A DNA stretch of 64,000 nucleotides from contig OU744731.1 of NCBI GenBank assembly GCA_916613615.1, forward strand, positions 19,748,328-19,812,327, given 5' to 3'. The translations under genes were made by a program, and so were the position numbers. The stretch's first letter is position 1. Every line of letters begins with the position of its first letter. The notes beneath the pieces are model-generated. The model saw only the letters and a program-made list of their open reading frames with translations. It had not been told where the DNA came from and ran no database searches. This stretch comes from Steromphala cineraria (lineage: Eukaryota; Mollusca; Gastropoda; Trochida; Trochidae). Shown here piece after piece: positions 1 through 13,700 of this stretch.

Positions 1-309
1 AGTAGACAATGGGAGGGAAATTGAAATGAAAAGCGAGACACTTTAACAGCTCAACTTTTAGAAATTAGTAAACATGTAATAGATTGCAGATTTAAATAGT
101 AAGATCATTTGCTGCTTTATTGGAAACAATTTATCCAAATGTCTAGATTAACTGAAAGTTATAGTAAGTGTGAACAACATTTGTAACCAGTTTTCTGAGA
201 TACCAGAGCGGAAAATATTGATATGTTGAATGTAGCACCCCATTCAACCAACCATTCTTTGCCTCTCATTTGATTGTTTACAGATAAATAGCTATCTTAA
301 GTGATAGTG
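1..309 (+). repeat. Left arm of long inverted repeat
   Basis: Starts 'agtagacaatgggaggg' and ends 'cttaagtgatagtg'. It pairs without visible gaps with 2610-2918. Confidence 0.85.
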
Positions 310-2609
310 GTATTTATATCAGATACTGTTGAATCATTTTTGAATTGTGAAAATCAAAAGTGTAAAAATGCAAGGTTTAAGTTTTATATTTAAATGCTAC
401 CGTTTAAATATCTTTCTAAAAATAAGTCAACATTGGTTATGTTGCAGACCTCTTTTTACACGAAGTCGCCGTGGTTTGTTATGCAAGGGTATTATCTTTG
501 ATGGACAGACAATTACCTTTGAGCAGAATTTGTCAAACTGATTAATCGATTCAGTTAAAGGTGATAAATACCTTTATAACAATTTTGGAGCTGTTTTTTG
601 TTTAAATAGTTACATGTTCACATGGTTCAGTTAAGAATAATTCATGGAAAAGCTTATGGCTTCCTATAGAAAATACGTATGTCTGTCATCATACTTTATA
701 CATCATGAAAAACCCGCCCCGAGTTTTCAACTCATGATCAGTATTATTGGTTCCTTTCCACTAAGAAAGTGTAAATGTGTTTTCTCATTGAGATTTTATG
801 GTATATTTTAATCACTATTTTAGTAAAATAAGTTAGATATGCTTATTTTACACAAACAAACAAACTTTGCCTAAAGATATCAATTTGTCGTCTGAACTGG
901 ACCACATTAACATGATAAATGCACTAATTGGCAATATTGTTTTCCCGTTTTGTTACATGATGAAAACAATTACATGAATAATAATTTAAGGTAATAAATA
1001 ATGTGCGTAATGAAATTGACATGTCTTACAACTTTCAATTTAAGAATATTTGCAAACACGAACGGAATGATTTGATATAGATTTGATGTGCTTTACCGCT
1101 GTAATCCCGTTGATAACGGGTAAAACCTGTTAATGTGGATCATAGCTTAGCGCAAATATCAGGTTTTGTATTTGAGAGACTTTGATAATTCTTACATATA
1201 GGCAGATTTAAGTACCTTTCAATGCTAGTTGTTTTTGATAAGATACTTTGTGAGCTCAAATGTCAATATGATTTATTGTCTCCTCAAAGAAAGAGATTTC
1301 AGTAACAACGCATCACGTATTATTTTCAGGGATGTGTATTGTACACATTTAAATCAAATTGCCAAGAATGTAGGATTAAAAGTCTAGTCTTAGCAATCCT
1401 ACAATGGCTGATGGTAAACTTCTCAAAATATCAATATATCTGTTTCTGTTCAACCTATTATAACGTTACGTTGCGTTGGTGTGGTTTATCTCAACATAAA
1501 AGTCAAATTGGTAACTGAGTTACGATTTGGAATCTATTCTAAATCATATTCAATGTCATATGTAATAAACTTTTCATGCTTTCATGCTTTTCATGCAAAT
1601 AAAATTCTTTTTAGTTTTCTTTTAAAGTTGAATTTCAAAAGGACTTGATGTCTGATGTATGTTTAAAATTCGGAACGGCACGCTTCAGCAGAGATTCTGC
1701 GATCGATTGCTATGGTTTATCTTTGACTAAGAGATGCTACTTGACCTATTTTGGTTAGACATGTGTATGCTGCTATCCATAATACCCCGTCATCCGTCAC
1801 ATTTGTAATTGCCAAGAAAACGTTATATTTTAAAGGGTATTTTTCATATTACATTAAGCACAATTTCATGATATTTATAGATATGAAATGGGATTGAAAC
1901 TGTGCGCTGTTTATAATTTACACGTTAGCCGTAATTGCCATCCACAAGGTGTAACAAAACATCTTCATCTAATTAAAACAAAATGGACTTAAAAGAGAGG
2001 AACGTCTTTTTCCCGTTTTGTATCATACCTAATATTGAAACTATTCATGATTTGATCTGCCTCTGTGGGGAGAGAATTTGCCTTCATAGTTATATAGTAT
2101 AAAGAAGGCAGGCACGTTGTACCAAGTTAAACAAAAAAATGTTATTTCTAAAATATATGTGAATTTTTGACAATTGAATACAACAGTTGGCGGTAATATT
2201 AAATAAAAAACGAACGTCAACATACCTTTGTCTCAAAGCTTACATACGCAGAGGAATAATTTCTCAGTTTGTAGTTTTAAGAGTGTATAAATCGTGATAA
2301 CAAAGGATAATAGTGTTTTAGTGTGGTTTCATTTCACCAAAAAGTGTGATATATTGCAGCTTGGCAAATCAATCAAAAGTTTATTATTTAAAACGTGTTT
2401 AAAGTTTTAAACTTGTATGGCTATGTATCTCCATTTTGGTTTCAGTGAGTTGATCACAAAATTAAACATTTCAATTTCAATAAACTTCCCTGATAAGAAC
2501 ATGGCATATGTCAGATTGAACATATTTATACTATCAACAAGGCATAAGTTTGTCTCGCGAGACTGCTTAAGAATGACAGGTTCTATGATATTGGTCGAAA
2601 CTAATCATG
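310..2609. other. Interior of the long-TIR element, no gene recognised
   Basis: A+T-rich spacer between the two arms. It contains one copy of a dispersed end motif, 'gatctgcctctgtgggg' (about 2046-2077, minus orientation), which also occurs at 6.5, 21.0, 25.4 and 57.0 kb. No protein family, splice pattern or RNA gene is recognised. Confidence 0.5.
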
Positions 2610-2918
2610 CACTATCACTTAAGATAGCTATTTATCTGTAAACAATCAAATGAGAGGCAAAGAATGGTTGGTTGAATGGGGTGCTACATTCAACATATCA
2701 ATATTTTCCGCTCTGGTATCTCAGAAAACTGGTTACAAATGTTGTTCACACTTACTTTAACTTTCAGTTAATCTAGACATTTGGATAAATTGTTTCCAAT
2801 AAAGCAGCAAATGATCTTACTATTTAAATCTGCAATCTATTACATGTTTACTAATTTCTAAAAGTTGAGCTGTTAAAGTGTCTCGCTTTTCATTTCAATT
2901 TCCCTCCCATTGTCTACT
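2610..2918 (-). repeat. Right arm of long inverted repeat
   Basis: Begins 'cactatcacttaag' and ends 'ctcccattgtctact'. It is the reverse complement of 1-309. The next bases, 'ttcttaagg', cannot be compared because the left flank is outside the window. Confidence 0.85.
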
Positions 2919-3726
2919 TTCTTAAGGATGTCAACGGCCTAATGTTTCATAGTTGAAATGTTTGCGACAGCATCTTTATTTCATAATCATAACATAAATC
3001 ACATTGAAATTCCCCACGTAAGCCTTGTTTCTTTCTTAAACTATTAAATCAAATTAGCAAACTGCAAAAATCGTACACTAATCGCTACATAAAATCATTG
3101 CATGATTTATAGATCTATTTCAATATGGAAATGTGTCATAATTCGCAAAAGAACATCAGAACAGGTTTCTTCTTTCTACAAACCAGACCATTGATAATGA
3201 AAATTTAGTTTCCCATTTATTGTGTTCGTATGTTTCTTAATTGAATAATATCAGGATCAATAAAACTATATCTGCAAATATTTTGTAAGATTGTATGAAC
3301 TAGTCCTTGTTTAGCGATTGTTCAAAGAATGATTTCTATGCACCCTAATGCCTTCAACCCCAATAAATCATGTTTTGCCGACAGATCTTATTGATATCAC
3401 CATTTCCAGTTCACAAGTGCATTTTCATAGGAGATTATGTGAACATCAAGGGGAACTCCTGATTAACTGATTTTAATTTAACTACGAAAACTTTTGATCG
3501 AAATCGATGTTTTCTTTAAACGTTGTGATCAATATTTCCAATTGTAGAAAGCAAATATTCAAAGAGTGGCAGTTCTGGTAGATTGACACAACTATGAAAA
3601 ACATGCTATGCCCTTTCAGAAGCAACTGTAGAAACAACCATTATCTATTAGAGCCAGGGATAATCAGTTTTATATGTAAGAACAATAGAATCTTATAATT
3701 TTTTGGCAAATGGTCAACATACCACC
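2919..3726. other. Unannotated A+T-rich interval
   Basis: No coding potential, repeat or RNA gene is recognised in this stretch. Confidence 0.4.
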
Positions 3727-4392
3727 ATTCTCTCCCCACAGTAATGACATGTTGACCGAGTCTGATAAGAGTTAGTTAAGCAATCAGCGACGGTGTCCTA
3801 AAATCACTTTCATTTTGATTAATGAATTATGGCAAATGCCACCCTTTCCATGCGAGAAGCCTTGTTATTTCCTATAACAATTCAAAAGGATTGTGGTGCA
3901 AATATCTTTCGCCAGGGGAAACTAACGGAAACCACGGATTTTGTCAACTTAGAACATTTTCTCATTTCAGTAACAAATTATATGTATATGGTCAAACATA
4001 AAGCGACAGTTGAGTGTTAACAGAATTGTTGAGAATTTGAGTTTAAAAAATAGAAGTTTTTGTTGAGGACGTTTATGTGATAAATTTATGAAAGTTGTAT
4101 ATGACATTTTGTTTAAGGATGTAAATAGTCCAGCAGATATGTGAAGAATTTATATACAATTGTGCCTTTAATGATACAAGCATGAAATTTGGTACACAGT
4201 TAGGGGGTACCCTTAGAGTGAAATTTGGATATAGGAACATTCCAGATTCCCTCTAAGATTTAAATGGCGGCTACAAACTAATGAATGAAATTAGTTAATG
4301 AATTATATCAACCAGTTCAAATCCTTGTCACGTGTGTTTGGTGTAAAACACAATTTAGGTATTATGTAATTACTTGTTGTGCATATGCTATT

Positions 4393-4655
4393 AGTCTTAG
4401 TAAACCTAGCCTCAATTATACTCGTTTCACTCCACTATTGAGTCTAGCAAGATGTAGTAGAAGGTCGCGTCAGCCGATCTTTGGAATTGACCAATCAGGG
4501 ATCGTCTTACCAAGTCGCAATAGTATGCATTCGCACATATAACGTTGGAGGGTCATAGGTCAGCGAAAGGTTGGCTGACGCGACCTGCTACTCCATCTTG
4601 CTAGACTCAATATCGTATTGAAGCGAGTATCATTGAAGCTAGGTTTACTTAAACT
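4393..4655. mobile_element. Hairpin MITE, 'taaacctagcctcaa' family, copy 1
   Basis: Left half 'gtaaacctagcctcaa ... attgagtctagcaagat ... gtcgcgtcag' is mirrored by 'ctgacgcgac ... atcttgctagactcaat ... gaagctaggtttac'. The whole ~260 bp can fold into an imperfect hairpin with a short central loop. A related copy lies at 55755-56020. A possible imperfect target duplication, 'atatgct', flanks it (about 4384 and 4657). No coding capacity. Confidence 0.75.
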
Positions 4656-6472
4656 GATATGCTTTGCAATTATTTAATACTGAGCTAAAAAAAGCATCTG
4701 CGGTGGGTAAATTAGATATCTGACTCCACAGGACTTCAGTCTTTGCTTGTTGATAAAAAAAAATTGTTATACTAACTAAGTATAATTGTACTGTAAGAAC
4801 TTCAAATCGAGTGACTCTCATGACCTTATGTACACTAACGTTATAAACAATAGTAATTTTATGAAAAAACCTACATGGATATTTGTTTTTCTGTTGTCAT
4901 CAAACTGATTGCACTCATGATTTACATTTGAAAACTTTCATTGATGGGTTTGCCTTTAGCTATTGACTTCAAATTATAATGTCATACTTTTTGTAAGTTA
5001 ATAGTTTTAATTTGACACGAAGTTGCCTCTAAAGATTGATTCAAATTTCAATTTGATTGTTTTGGTTTAAACATGCACTCAGTTTGAGTATCGACAGCCT
5101 GCCTGTTTGTTTCCCAGAGAATGCCTGAAATCAATTATATTACATTCCTTTTGAATATAAGTTATTGGTTCAGATTCTTAACAACTTAATTTAGGTGAAT
5201 GGTTATTTAACTTTCATGAACAGTGAAACGTCAATAATTATGGCAGTTGTGTGATGAGGTATTAGGTATTTACTTTGTAAGTATCAATTAGCATGTCATT
5301 AATTCATAGCATATGCATTGTGAAACATTCAAGTCTAAAGCTTCAAATGATGTAGCAGATGTAGTTTCAATGTGTAGTTTCTCTTAAGAAATATAATGGT
5401 ACGACATCAAAGAAAATATAAGAGTCGCTTTTACAACCTATTTGCAAATACAATGTATGGAGTAGAGAGAATATGAATATTAGACAGACATTAAAGCAGA
5501 AAAGCTCAAAATACTTTTAGTGACAGGTGCACACACTTTAAGATATAAGCTAGTGACACGCTTTAGAAGAGAATCAAGAAAGGTAGCAATAGTTATAATT
5601 TTTTGTTAATGTGTGTTGTTAAAATTGCATAACAAACACATGATGTATTGTGACTCGCAGCATTCTAGCTACAATATCACCTTCATATTGATAGATTGGT
5701 ATTCAAGCTAAAGAAGGCAATTTCTTTGTAGCCTATCGATTTCTTAACAAAATGTTCTGTTAATTTAAATTATCATAATTTATTTAATCATTTTTCTTGT
5801 CTATTTCTTTGATGAGCGTAATATGCTTTTCTTTTGCAATTCCTTACTTCGATTGGATTCATGATTGTATGGTCTAAGAACTAAATAGAGCAAATATAAC
5901 ATAACTAAATTGTTAACGATCCAAATGTTTGAATAACGTATGCCATCATTCTTAAGAGATTGCATCAAATTACAATATTCAGAAGGAATCTGTATGATAA
6001 TGAGCAAAAAAAAAGCAATGCTTTTTAATGTAAATTTATAGTTGCCAGTTGGGATTTGTTCTATTTTTCTGTGATTTGGTGTCTTTTACTAACGTTCCAA
6101 ATTATTTAAATTACAGCCCCATCAACTACATCACTGTCTAGTAAGTAATTACTAAAAAAACAGATATCAATCAATTAAATGATGCTTAATGAATCATTAT
6201 AACTCAGCGTATGCTCAAAATGATTCTCTACCTACAGATTAAGCCTTAAATGTTGATTCTACTTCTGTTCAAATTAGACCAAATATGACGGTTCCCGCTG
6301 GCAGTAAAATGCACCACAGTCCATTTGAATTGTCTTTGCAAATTACAACACTGCTTTCACAATGCCTTTATATTCAACATCCAATCAGGCATCAACCATT
6401 GTAGCCAACAACCTCGGCTAATTGGGTAAGTGACGGATCTGTTCTAATAAAAACAGAGACTAGACCAAAATG
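4656..6472. other. Unannotated interval inside the probable TIR element
   Basis: A+T-rich, with no frame above 68 codons that resembles a known protein. Confidence 0.35.
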
Positions 6473-6615
6473 TCATGACTTAATCTGCCTCCGTGAGCAG
6501 ACAATGAGTATGATAGGAAGAATTGATTTTGTGCAAATAAGTTATCATTGTGTGGTTTAGCCCTATACATTTTTAAAACTATAAACCGTTTAACTGGATT
6601 GCCTTTTCATAAAAC

Positions 6616-6639
6616 AAATGCACAATGAATTGTGCATTT
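6616..6639. repeat. Short hairpin, 11-bp arms
   Basis: 'aaatgcacaat' and 'attgtgcattt' are perfect complements separated by two bases. This would form a tight stem-loop in RNA or single-stranded DNA. No function can be assigned. Confidence 0.6.
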
Positions 6640-7165
6640 TGAACTTGAACTGTTAATGTTACGTCAAAGCTATGTGTGATACCATTGAGGATAAACACTA
6701 AGACGTCATCATAAAAGCAACCACAAGAATGATCTTAATGACACTTGCCTCTGTGAGGTGAACCTTTTCTTTAAACGCTTTTTGAAATTGAAAAGTATTT
6801 CTAGCCAATTATATCCAACACATGGACAGAGCCTACGTTTCCATCCCCCTCACTAAAACGTTAAGAACTAGAAAAGATTTATACCTTGTCTTAGGCAATG
6901 CATTACACGCTAAGTGGTTAGAGGGCTCCCATCCATACGAGGAGATAGGATTATTATTTATGGCTGATCAGACTTTATGCGTAAATGTGTTTTCAAATGA
7001 ATTGTTCTAAATGGGACTGATTCACCAGATAACATAAAACTGATGTATCTCGGACACTTTTACGATTGACAAAAACAGCAAGCTTTCCCCTACCAATTTA
7101 ACCGTCATGGGGAACGTGAATACGTTGTGCACATGAGTAAATACAAAATCCGTTTTTGATTTCAT

Positions 7166-7355
7166 GTTATATTATTCGCAGCCAAACGCATAAACGTGAG
7201 GCTTCGAATTTCATATTAACAGGCATCGAATCTACAAATTAAAAAATCCCAAAGTAGGTGTATCTCCATTCTACCATGACGAGTTAACATTTTTTCACAT
7301 TACTCAAAGATGTCACAACCACATTAGATTCGATACATGAACCTGTTGATATTGG
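7166..7355. repeat. Dispersed repeat fragment with inverted 'aacaggcatcgaatct' ends
   Basis: The segment 7166-7232 ('gaggcttcgaattt', 'aacaggcatcgaatct') matches 28296-28366. A partial inverted copy ('agattcgatacatgaacctg') follows at about 7328. This looks like the ends of an old palindromic element. No coding sequence. Confidence 0.5.
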
Positions 7356-7474
7356 TTATTGTCTGATATCAAACATTCAAACTGATGACATAATGATGAA
7401 CATGCGCTTTTTCAATTTCTGTGTTGGACGATGAATTCAAATGTTAATTTATTTAATAATGAACATTTTTAAGC

Positions 7475-7765
7475 CTAATATCCAGTGCAAGCACTGCTCA
7501 TTGGCTGTACATTATCACCCTGAAGGAATTGTACTTTCAAAGCCGCTACTAAGCGCTTCGCGCGACCACATAGGTCCGTACTTCCCGTATTCAGGTACCC
7601 AATTGTACAGCTGGGTAAACTGAGTGCAATGTGGATGAAGTGCTTTGCCCAAGGACACAACACGGTGTAAAGCCCAGGTCACAAATCGTTGGTGTCTCCA
7701 CCTGGATTCGAACCCGGTTCTTTGGCGTGATAGGCCAGCACGCTAACCACTACACCACCGCGTAG
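7475..7765 (-). mobile_element. tRNA-derived SINE with metazoan core domain
   Basis: Read on the minus strand, the head (7763 to about 7695) is tRNA-like: 'ggtggtgtagtggttagcg' is an A box and 'gggttcgaatcc' a B box, together an internal RNA polymerase III promoter. The body then carries 'ttgtgtccttgggcaaag', a well-known conserved block of many marine-animal SINEs, and a 'gggtacctg' region. The 3' end near 7475 is not sharply defined and no target duplication was recognised. It is a retrotransposed copy needing a partner LINE, not a working tRNA gene, because the T stem is mispaired. Confidence 0.85.
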
Positions 7766-10688
7766 TTATCCTTGTTTAATAAATATACGCATGAGTCTTA
7801 TAATTTCATCATACTTTTAATCTAAATATGGTATCCATGATAAGGCTTAAATGATGTTTGACGTCTTTAGATTGACATGAATATGTATAAAAGTGTGCAA
7901 ATGAAAATTGTAGAACGTTTACGGTTGCTATTTTCAAGGAATCCTTGAATAAATCTTTCTGAACTACATGCCAATATGATTATGGGGTTGATCTTGTAGA
8001 CCTCGTTTTAGGACGCAATTTCTAAATATTGCAAAGAGATTCAAACATAGCACTTCAAGTCATGTTATGTAAGGGTATTAACTTTGATAGACACACAATT
8101 ACCCTTCACTTGACATTTTGTCACACTGATTTATGGGATTTCAAAAGCCTTTGATAGAGACATGATACTACCTTCATAGCCAAATATGGGAACTTCTTTT
8201 AAAAGAGTTACAAGTTCAATCTTGCATATCATTAAGAAGAAGCGTATAGCAATGTGAAAGTACGTATTCCCATCATCTTAAATACCATATCATCGTAAGA
8301 TTCACATAGCCTATCAAAATGGACGCGCTTATACAAACGTGCAATCTTGCTGAGCAACAAGTTAGCTATATTGCATTTGTTATTTCAAGCTACATGTTCG
8401 TCTAAAACATTTATCTTTGATTAATAACATCAGGATGAAATTTTGTCTAAATGCTTCATGGTTCTATATATCACACATGCTTATGATAAGATCAAAGTGA
8501 GTGGAATCTTTATAAAAAAAGCATAATCTTTTTTAGAAGAATGTCAGGTAAGGTTAAATGTCAAAGTATGTCAATCGATCATATATTTTCTATCAAATTA
8601 CCATGAGAAAAAGCTTATGAGTTCGCCTTAGTGCTTCAACAATGCTCTATGAGTACATGTTAGAGCTAAAAGTTATTTCTTCATATGACAAATTGCAAAA
8701 ACTTTTAGATAGAAAGCACTTTATATGCACATGAAAGTGTGTGAGTGAGTGACTTTGTTGGAATTACACAATATTTAAGTTTTTCAACACGTGGATGAAT
8801 ATTTCTTAAACGATTACAGAGATCTTTAACCGTCGACCTGTCCAGTGTGGAACCAGGAACATTACCTTCTAGCTTGCATAATTCTCAAGGTCACTCAAGC
8901 TCAATTTGATATTAGCAATGTGACGTCTTTACAATGCTACATGCAAAAATCTAGATAAAGTAGTGAATCTACAACAACTGACATAAAAGCTACGTGTATT
9001 CTCTCCAGACTAACAAGGAACGTGGGTGTCTGTCAGCTTGCTCGCTTGGACATCTTAAAATATCCATCACATTGAAGTGTTGCCTGAAATAGGATCTATA
9101 AGGGCACCCTCTGTGGGTTTGGACTGTCGATGAGAATATGTCTTTCCATTACTTTATCAGGCATAGTGTTTCTAACGTCATATGGCACAGTTTTTTTACT
9201 TGTTTCGTAACTTTTATTTTCGTTAGGGGTCGATACATACTTCCTTGGTTATATATTGCATCAGTGCTTTTTAAAATGACAACATGTTATTGTTATGAAA
9301 CTGATTTATTGATGATTGATGTGCTAATGCTATTTTATAATTCAAGAACAAATTCTGATAATTGACTCTGCGATGAATATTAACTAAATAAAAAAAATAT
9401 AATATGAATTTCTTGAAAATCAGGTTGAATAACTAGCACATTTCATCTTTTATTCTTGATAGATTAATTTTTGGAGGAACACGTTAAAAATCGATTCACA
9501 AATATTGTGATTGACATTTATAATTTTAGCATGCTCTGCTGATAACATGAAGAGAAAATAGACAGGTGTGAGTCAAACTGAATTATATTTTAAATTGATT
9601 TGATCTACATAATCCAAGCTTGTTATGACATTATGCCAACTGAATGTTGATTGCTGTCATATGAAACTGAATACTATTATGGAGATTTCAAGTTAACCCA
9701 CTCTCTTGTTGTTTCCGAAATGACAAATATATGACATTTACAAGTTTTCAGTGATATTAAAAGGGCCATACATGTATATGTGAACTGAAGCTGAACCCAG
9801 TGAAAAAGACAACTTAAAATCTTATGATAGAACGGTTTTTTATTCTTGTATATTCTTCTTAATGTTAAGATATGGTAACATGTTACTTTTGTTAAAATTA
9901 CTTAATAAGATGCATCGGGTAAGGACATGGTATGTTTCCGTGAGATTTTCTGAGGTCTATGTATGATCATGTTCAAGAACCTTTCCATGCTTGTCCTTAG
10001 TGATATTTTTGTGCTAAGTGATTTATTTGAAGATTGCCTACGTGCAATCTAATCGAGGGAAAATTCTTTTGGGAATTGCGTGCAACGAGAAAAACTAAAA
10101 AAACATTAATCACGTCATTAAAACATATCAATATGATTTATATGCACCAACTAGTGCGACTTTCTTTCATTATATCAACAATAAATTAAAGTAGGCTGAA
10201 ATTCTAAACGTCTCTGTACATTAAAATTAATTCCAAAGTGGTATTTCGATTTTTCTGTTTAATGTTTTTGAAATACATCAAGTCAAATTTAAACCTTTCT
10301 GTCAATTTGTGATTAGTGAAAAATGTGTCTTACTTGTCTAAAATTATTAGATGGATCATTAATGGTAAAATGCAGTTTTTCTGTGAGAGTGATGAGACGA
10401 TATCAATTCCTTTTACACGAAGTAAGTTCATTACATAGAGAGTGTTTACATACATGTAAATGTTTATATATGATTAAAACTCGAAACTCCATTTTTCGTT
10501 TGTTTTCATTTTATATCTTCAGATTTAGAAATATTTGTAAGACCCAATGTTAGAAACATTCCTGCTATATGTGTTGTTCTAGTATGAGTACCATCTTAAA
10601 CTATGTGATAGCAACATGTTTTCTTCATCCACCAAAAATTTCATAACTTTAGGTACATTATTGATTACGTGTTATTTCACTATACCCG
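7766..10688. other. Unannotated A+T-rich interval
   Basis: No recognisable gene, RNA gene or structured repeat. Open frames (for example 75 codons at 9138-9365) resemble nothing known. Confidence 0.4.
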
Positions 10689-10741
10689 ATCGCTAACGGC
10701 TGAAATACTGCCTAAGCAGCGTTAAACAATCACTCATTACC
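10689..10741 (+). mobile_element. SINE/LINE 3' tail relic (solo), plus orientation
   Basis: 'gctaacggctgaaatactgc' is followed by 'cagcgttaaacaatcactca'. It matches the tails at 49232-49291 and 50612-50667 in reverse orientation, and the 3' end of the SINE at 58041-58347. It has the form of a severely 5'-truncated retroposon. Confidence 0.65.
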
Positions 10742-13700
10742 CATTGACTTTACCATGCTCTGCAGAAGAAGGTCGTGCTAGTACTGAGCTCGGACAGTTT
10801 GTGAACATCTTACTTTCACATTTGTGATTGCTGTTTGTGAAGGTGGCATGAGCAATAATCATGATCTTTACACTCTTTAGATGACTTTAAATGCCAGTTT
10901 TGATGCCTGAAATGTTTTCAGGGCAAATTAGTCATATGTGATAGGGCATATTTTACATAATGCCTAAATGCACTATAAGTGATCATTCATATCCTTTCTT
11001 CATATCATTATATACGTCAAATGTTCTTAAGTCTTTTGTTATCATTGTTTGCCGTCGAACGTCACTTCTATACATATTTCACCCTGAGGATATGTTTAAC
11101 TTAAAAGGGAAGAAATGATACAGAAATAATGTTTCTCATACCCTTACTAACAAAAAATATTAAGCATTGCTTAATCAGCGATACATGGTGACCAATTCAG
11201 AATCAATTGGAAACTGGTAAATGGGAAACAATTGAAATTTACAATGAACATTGATTTCGAACGCATGATACGTAAAGAAAAGCCATTATAAATGAGATAA
11301 GGTAAGAGAAATTACTGTTGTTTAACCCTGATATTGAGTAAGCATATTTATTTGGTCCCGTTTTAGATATAGTCTTTAAATTGCAATCTACATTCCAATG
11401 TCTATTGTATCATATTAACGTTCAATAATCATTCAATGTTTGTCAGTTCACAACTCATTTGAGGCTTGTTTGATCGATGTACACGTGATTTCAGTAAAAT
11501 GGATTTGCACCAATAATGTCTATAATTATGGAAAAAATCAATGGCTATAAATCTTGTGTTCTCTTCGGGTATGATATTATTTTCATCTCAAACTACTTAA
11601 TTGAACACGTTTTGAAGTTCTTGTTCTTGTACGCCTGCGCGAAAGAGACTTTCTAATCAAAACTATTATCTTCTGTAAAATCAGTATTTACAATTGCAGA
11701 ATGAAGATATTTAAGATTGAATGACAGTGAAGCTATTGCTGAAACGCAACCAATATGCGAAAATGCCTTTATATCATTTTAACTCGACATAAAGATCAGG
11801 AATGTGATACCATGGACATACATTGTTGTTCAAGAAAGATGGGACTGAAACAAGAAAAGGCGTTAATCGTTCAATAATATTGATATATGAAATATTGTAA
11901 TTAAAAATCAAGTCATTAAGTCATACAGGTCAAATACAAGTAGTGATTTTATTTGTTTGAGATTTCATGTTTTTGTCCAAAATGTTCACAGTTGAAATGT
12001 CATGTTTATGATTGTAAAATACTTTTGGTTCCGATTGTGGACGACATACATTCACATCTATATACAAAACTATCTATATATATCTTCAGTTGAACTGGTA
12101 CTTTTAACATTGGACAACATTAAACATCAGCAATTTACATATTAAAATGTACCTGTATTGCCTATACTCACATCGGTGTTATTTCAATAACATGGCAGAT
12201 GAGATTTTGATTTTCCTCATTTACTTGAGGAAAAGAAGCGTAAATGTGAAAGTTCTGTAGAAAGTATTACAGACCTCAAATAATAGAATGATTAATTGCC
12301 ATCGAGGAAAAATTGCCCATGGGAAAATTTATTTCTTAACGAAATCGATAAAAAAGAAGGACTTATATTCACTCCAAAAAGATGTTAGTTTTCATAGTGA
12401 ATGGTCATTCATCATCCATACAGGCTATATATTGTTACCTACATCAGTACATATTGGTAGAAAGTGTCTTATATGAGCAATTACTTTTTATTTTTAGGTA
12501 CTTTTAAGCATTAAAAGGTGTGTAGGAAAGTTGAACGGATAATGCCAAAAAAAAGCAACTAAATTGATCATAAGAGTATTTATCAATAACATAGCAAGGA
12601 CATCATCCAAGGCATGCACAGTATTGTGTATTCCTAAGGGGTATAAATGAACTCTTTCTAAACAGAACAAGTAATACTATGTTTTTATTCCAAATGAAGT
12701 GTCAATGTACCAATTATGTAAACATTTTTCACAAAAATAAATATTGAATGCATATTTAGCTTTTTCGTGAAATGACACCGTTGATTTAACTTAGATATGG
12801 AGTATTATATATGGTACAGAAGTATGAACTCATTTGATAAGAATGTATTATAAATCATAGGTTAGTTTCCTCAATGTCATGTTGATGTAGTAGAAAATCA
12901 TACCAGTAATCTCTCAACTAGTTTTTGGTCTTTTAACAAGTCAGATCAACTCATTTTAACATTATGCAGATGTGTTAAATGGGTAGATTCAACCTTGGTG
13001 TAGCTTTATTCAAACTTGGACTGTCTAATATGCGCCTTACAGTTTTGTATGGCAAAGCAGCTATTTTTCTCTTAATTACGACAGTTTTCAAAGATAGTAC
13101 CGGGAATTAGTTTGATAAAAATTCTCTTTCAAAATTAATTTTATCTGAACCTGATACGAAGAAAAATATCTGTTTTAGTGATAAATATGACCATGCATAT
13201 CGTAAAAATTTAGGATCCAACATGTGAACCTTGTTGGTGCATGAAACTAAGAAAGTGCAAGTTCTAGTTTCCAGTGTTCTTTACAATAATGGTAGGCTGT
13301 AGACATAACCCTTGCGTCTGCTAAACTGTAAATTTTCTCTTATCTGTAGTCGATTGCCAACCTACGAAAAAAATATTTATTGAGATCACGTATTAAACTT
13401 TTAGAATATAATCAGGTCACACTTATTTAACGAGCTTGAATCTTTCCAATGCTAGCTTTTATTAAATGCAAAACGTATATGGTATCTAGAATGTCAAGAT
13501 TAACTTTGACAAATAGAATGTATTTGTTCCACGTAATTCAGGTAATCTGTGGCAGAGAAATTCAGGAAAATTCAATCAAAGCATTTTCATCGAAATGTTG
13601 TTTTCGGCTCATCATTGCTATATGTAATCCCCTGTTATGGGTTATCAACTCTAACAAGAAAAGCCTTTAAAAAGGCAAGCTTTGGGGCACCCAGTTATGC

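Larger units (their letters stand above)
1..2918. mobile_element. Long-terminal-inverted-repeat (foldback-type) element, non-autonomous
   Basis: The first 309 bases return as their reverse complement at 2610-2918, colinear and with very few mismatches (one is seen near 162, 'agttatagt' against 'agttaaagt'). The arms enclose about 2.3 kb with no recognisable transposase; open frames inside are under 75 codons. Long arms with a short non-coding middle fit a foldback or MULE-like non-autonomous DNA transposon. The window begins exactly at the end of the visible arm match, so the true left terminus and any target duplication may lie outside. The high arm identity suggests a young insertion or arm homogenisation. 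A recent inverted duplication is the main alternative. Confidence 0.72.
3727..6505. mobile_element. Probable non-autonomous TIR element, 'ccattctctccccacag' family
   Basis: The left end at about 3727 reads 'accattctctccccacag' and continues to 'atgacatg'. The right end at about 6473-6505 carries a diverged complementary end, 'tcatgacttaatctgcctc'. Sequence just inside both ends resembles one other locus at 26.4-26.7 kb: 6370-6500 reversed matches 26411-26490, and 3770-3950 matches 26500-26690. That suggests one family with related ends. No transposase is seen. A hairpin MITE (4393-4655) lies inside. The boundaries are approximate and the pairing of these two ends is inferred. Confidence 0.4.

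Noticed and set aside
7695..7765. tRNA gene on the minus strand
   Set aside because: A and B boxes are present, but the stems are mispaired and the sequence continues into a SINE core. It is a SINE head.
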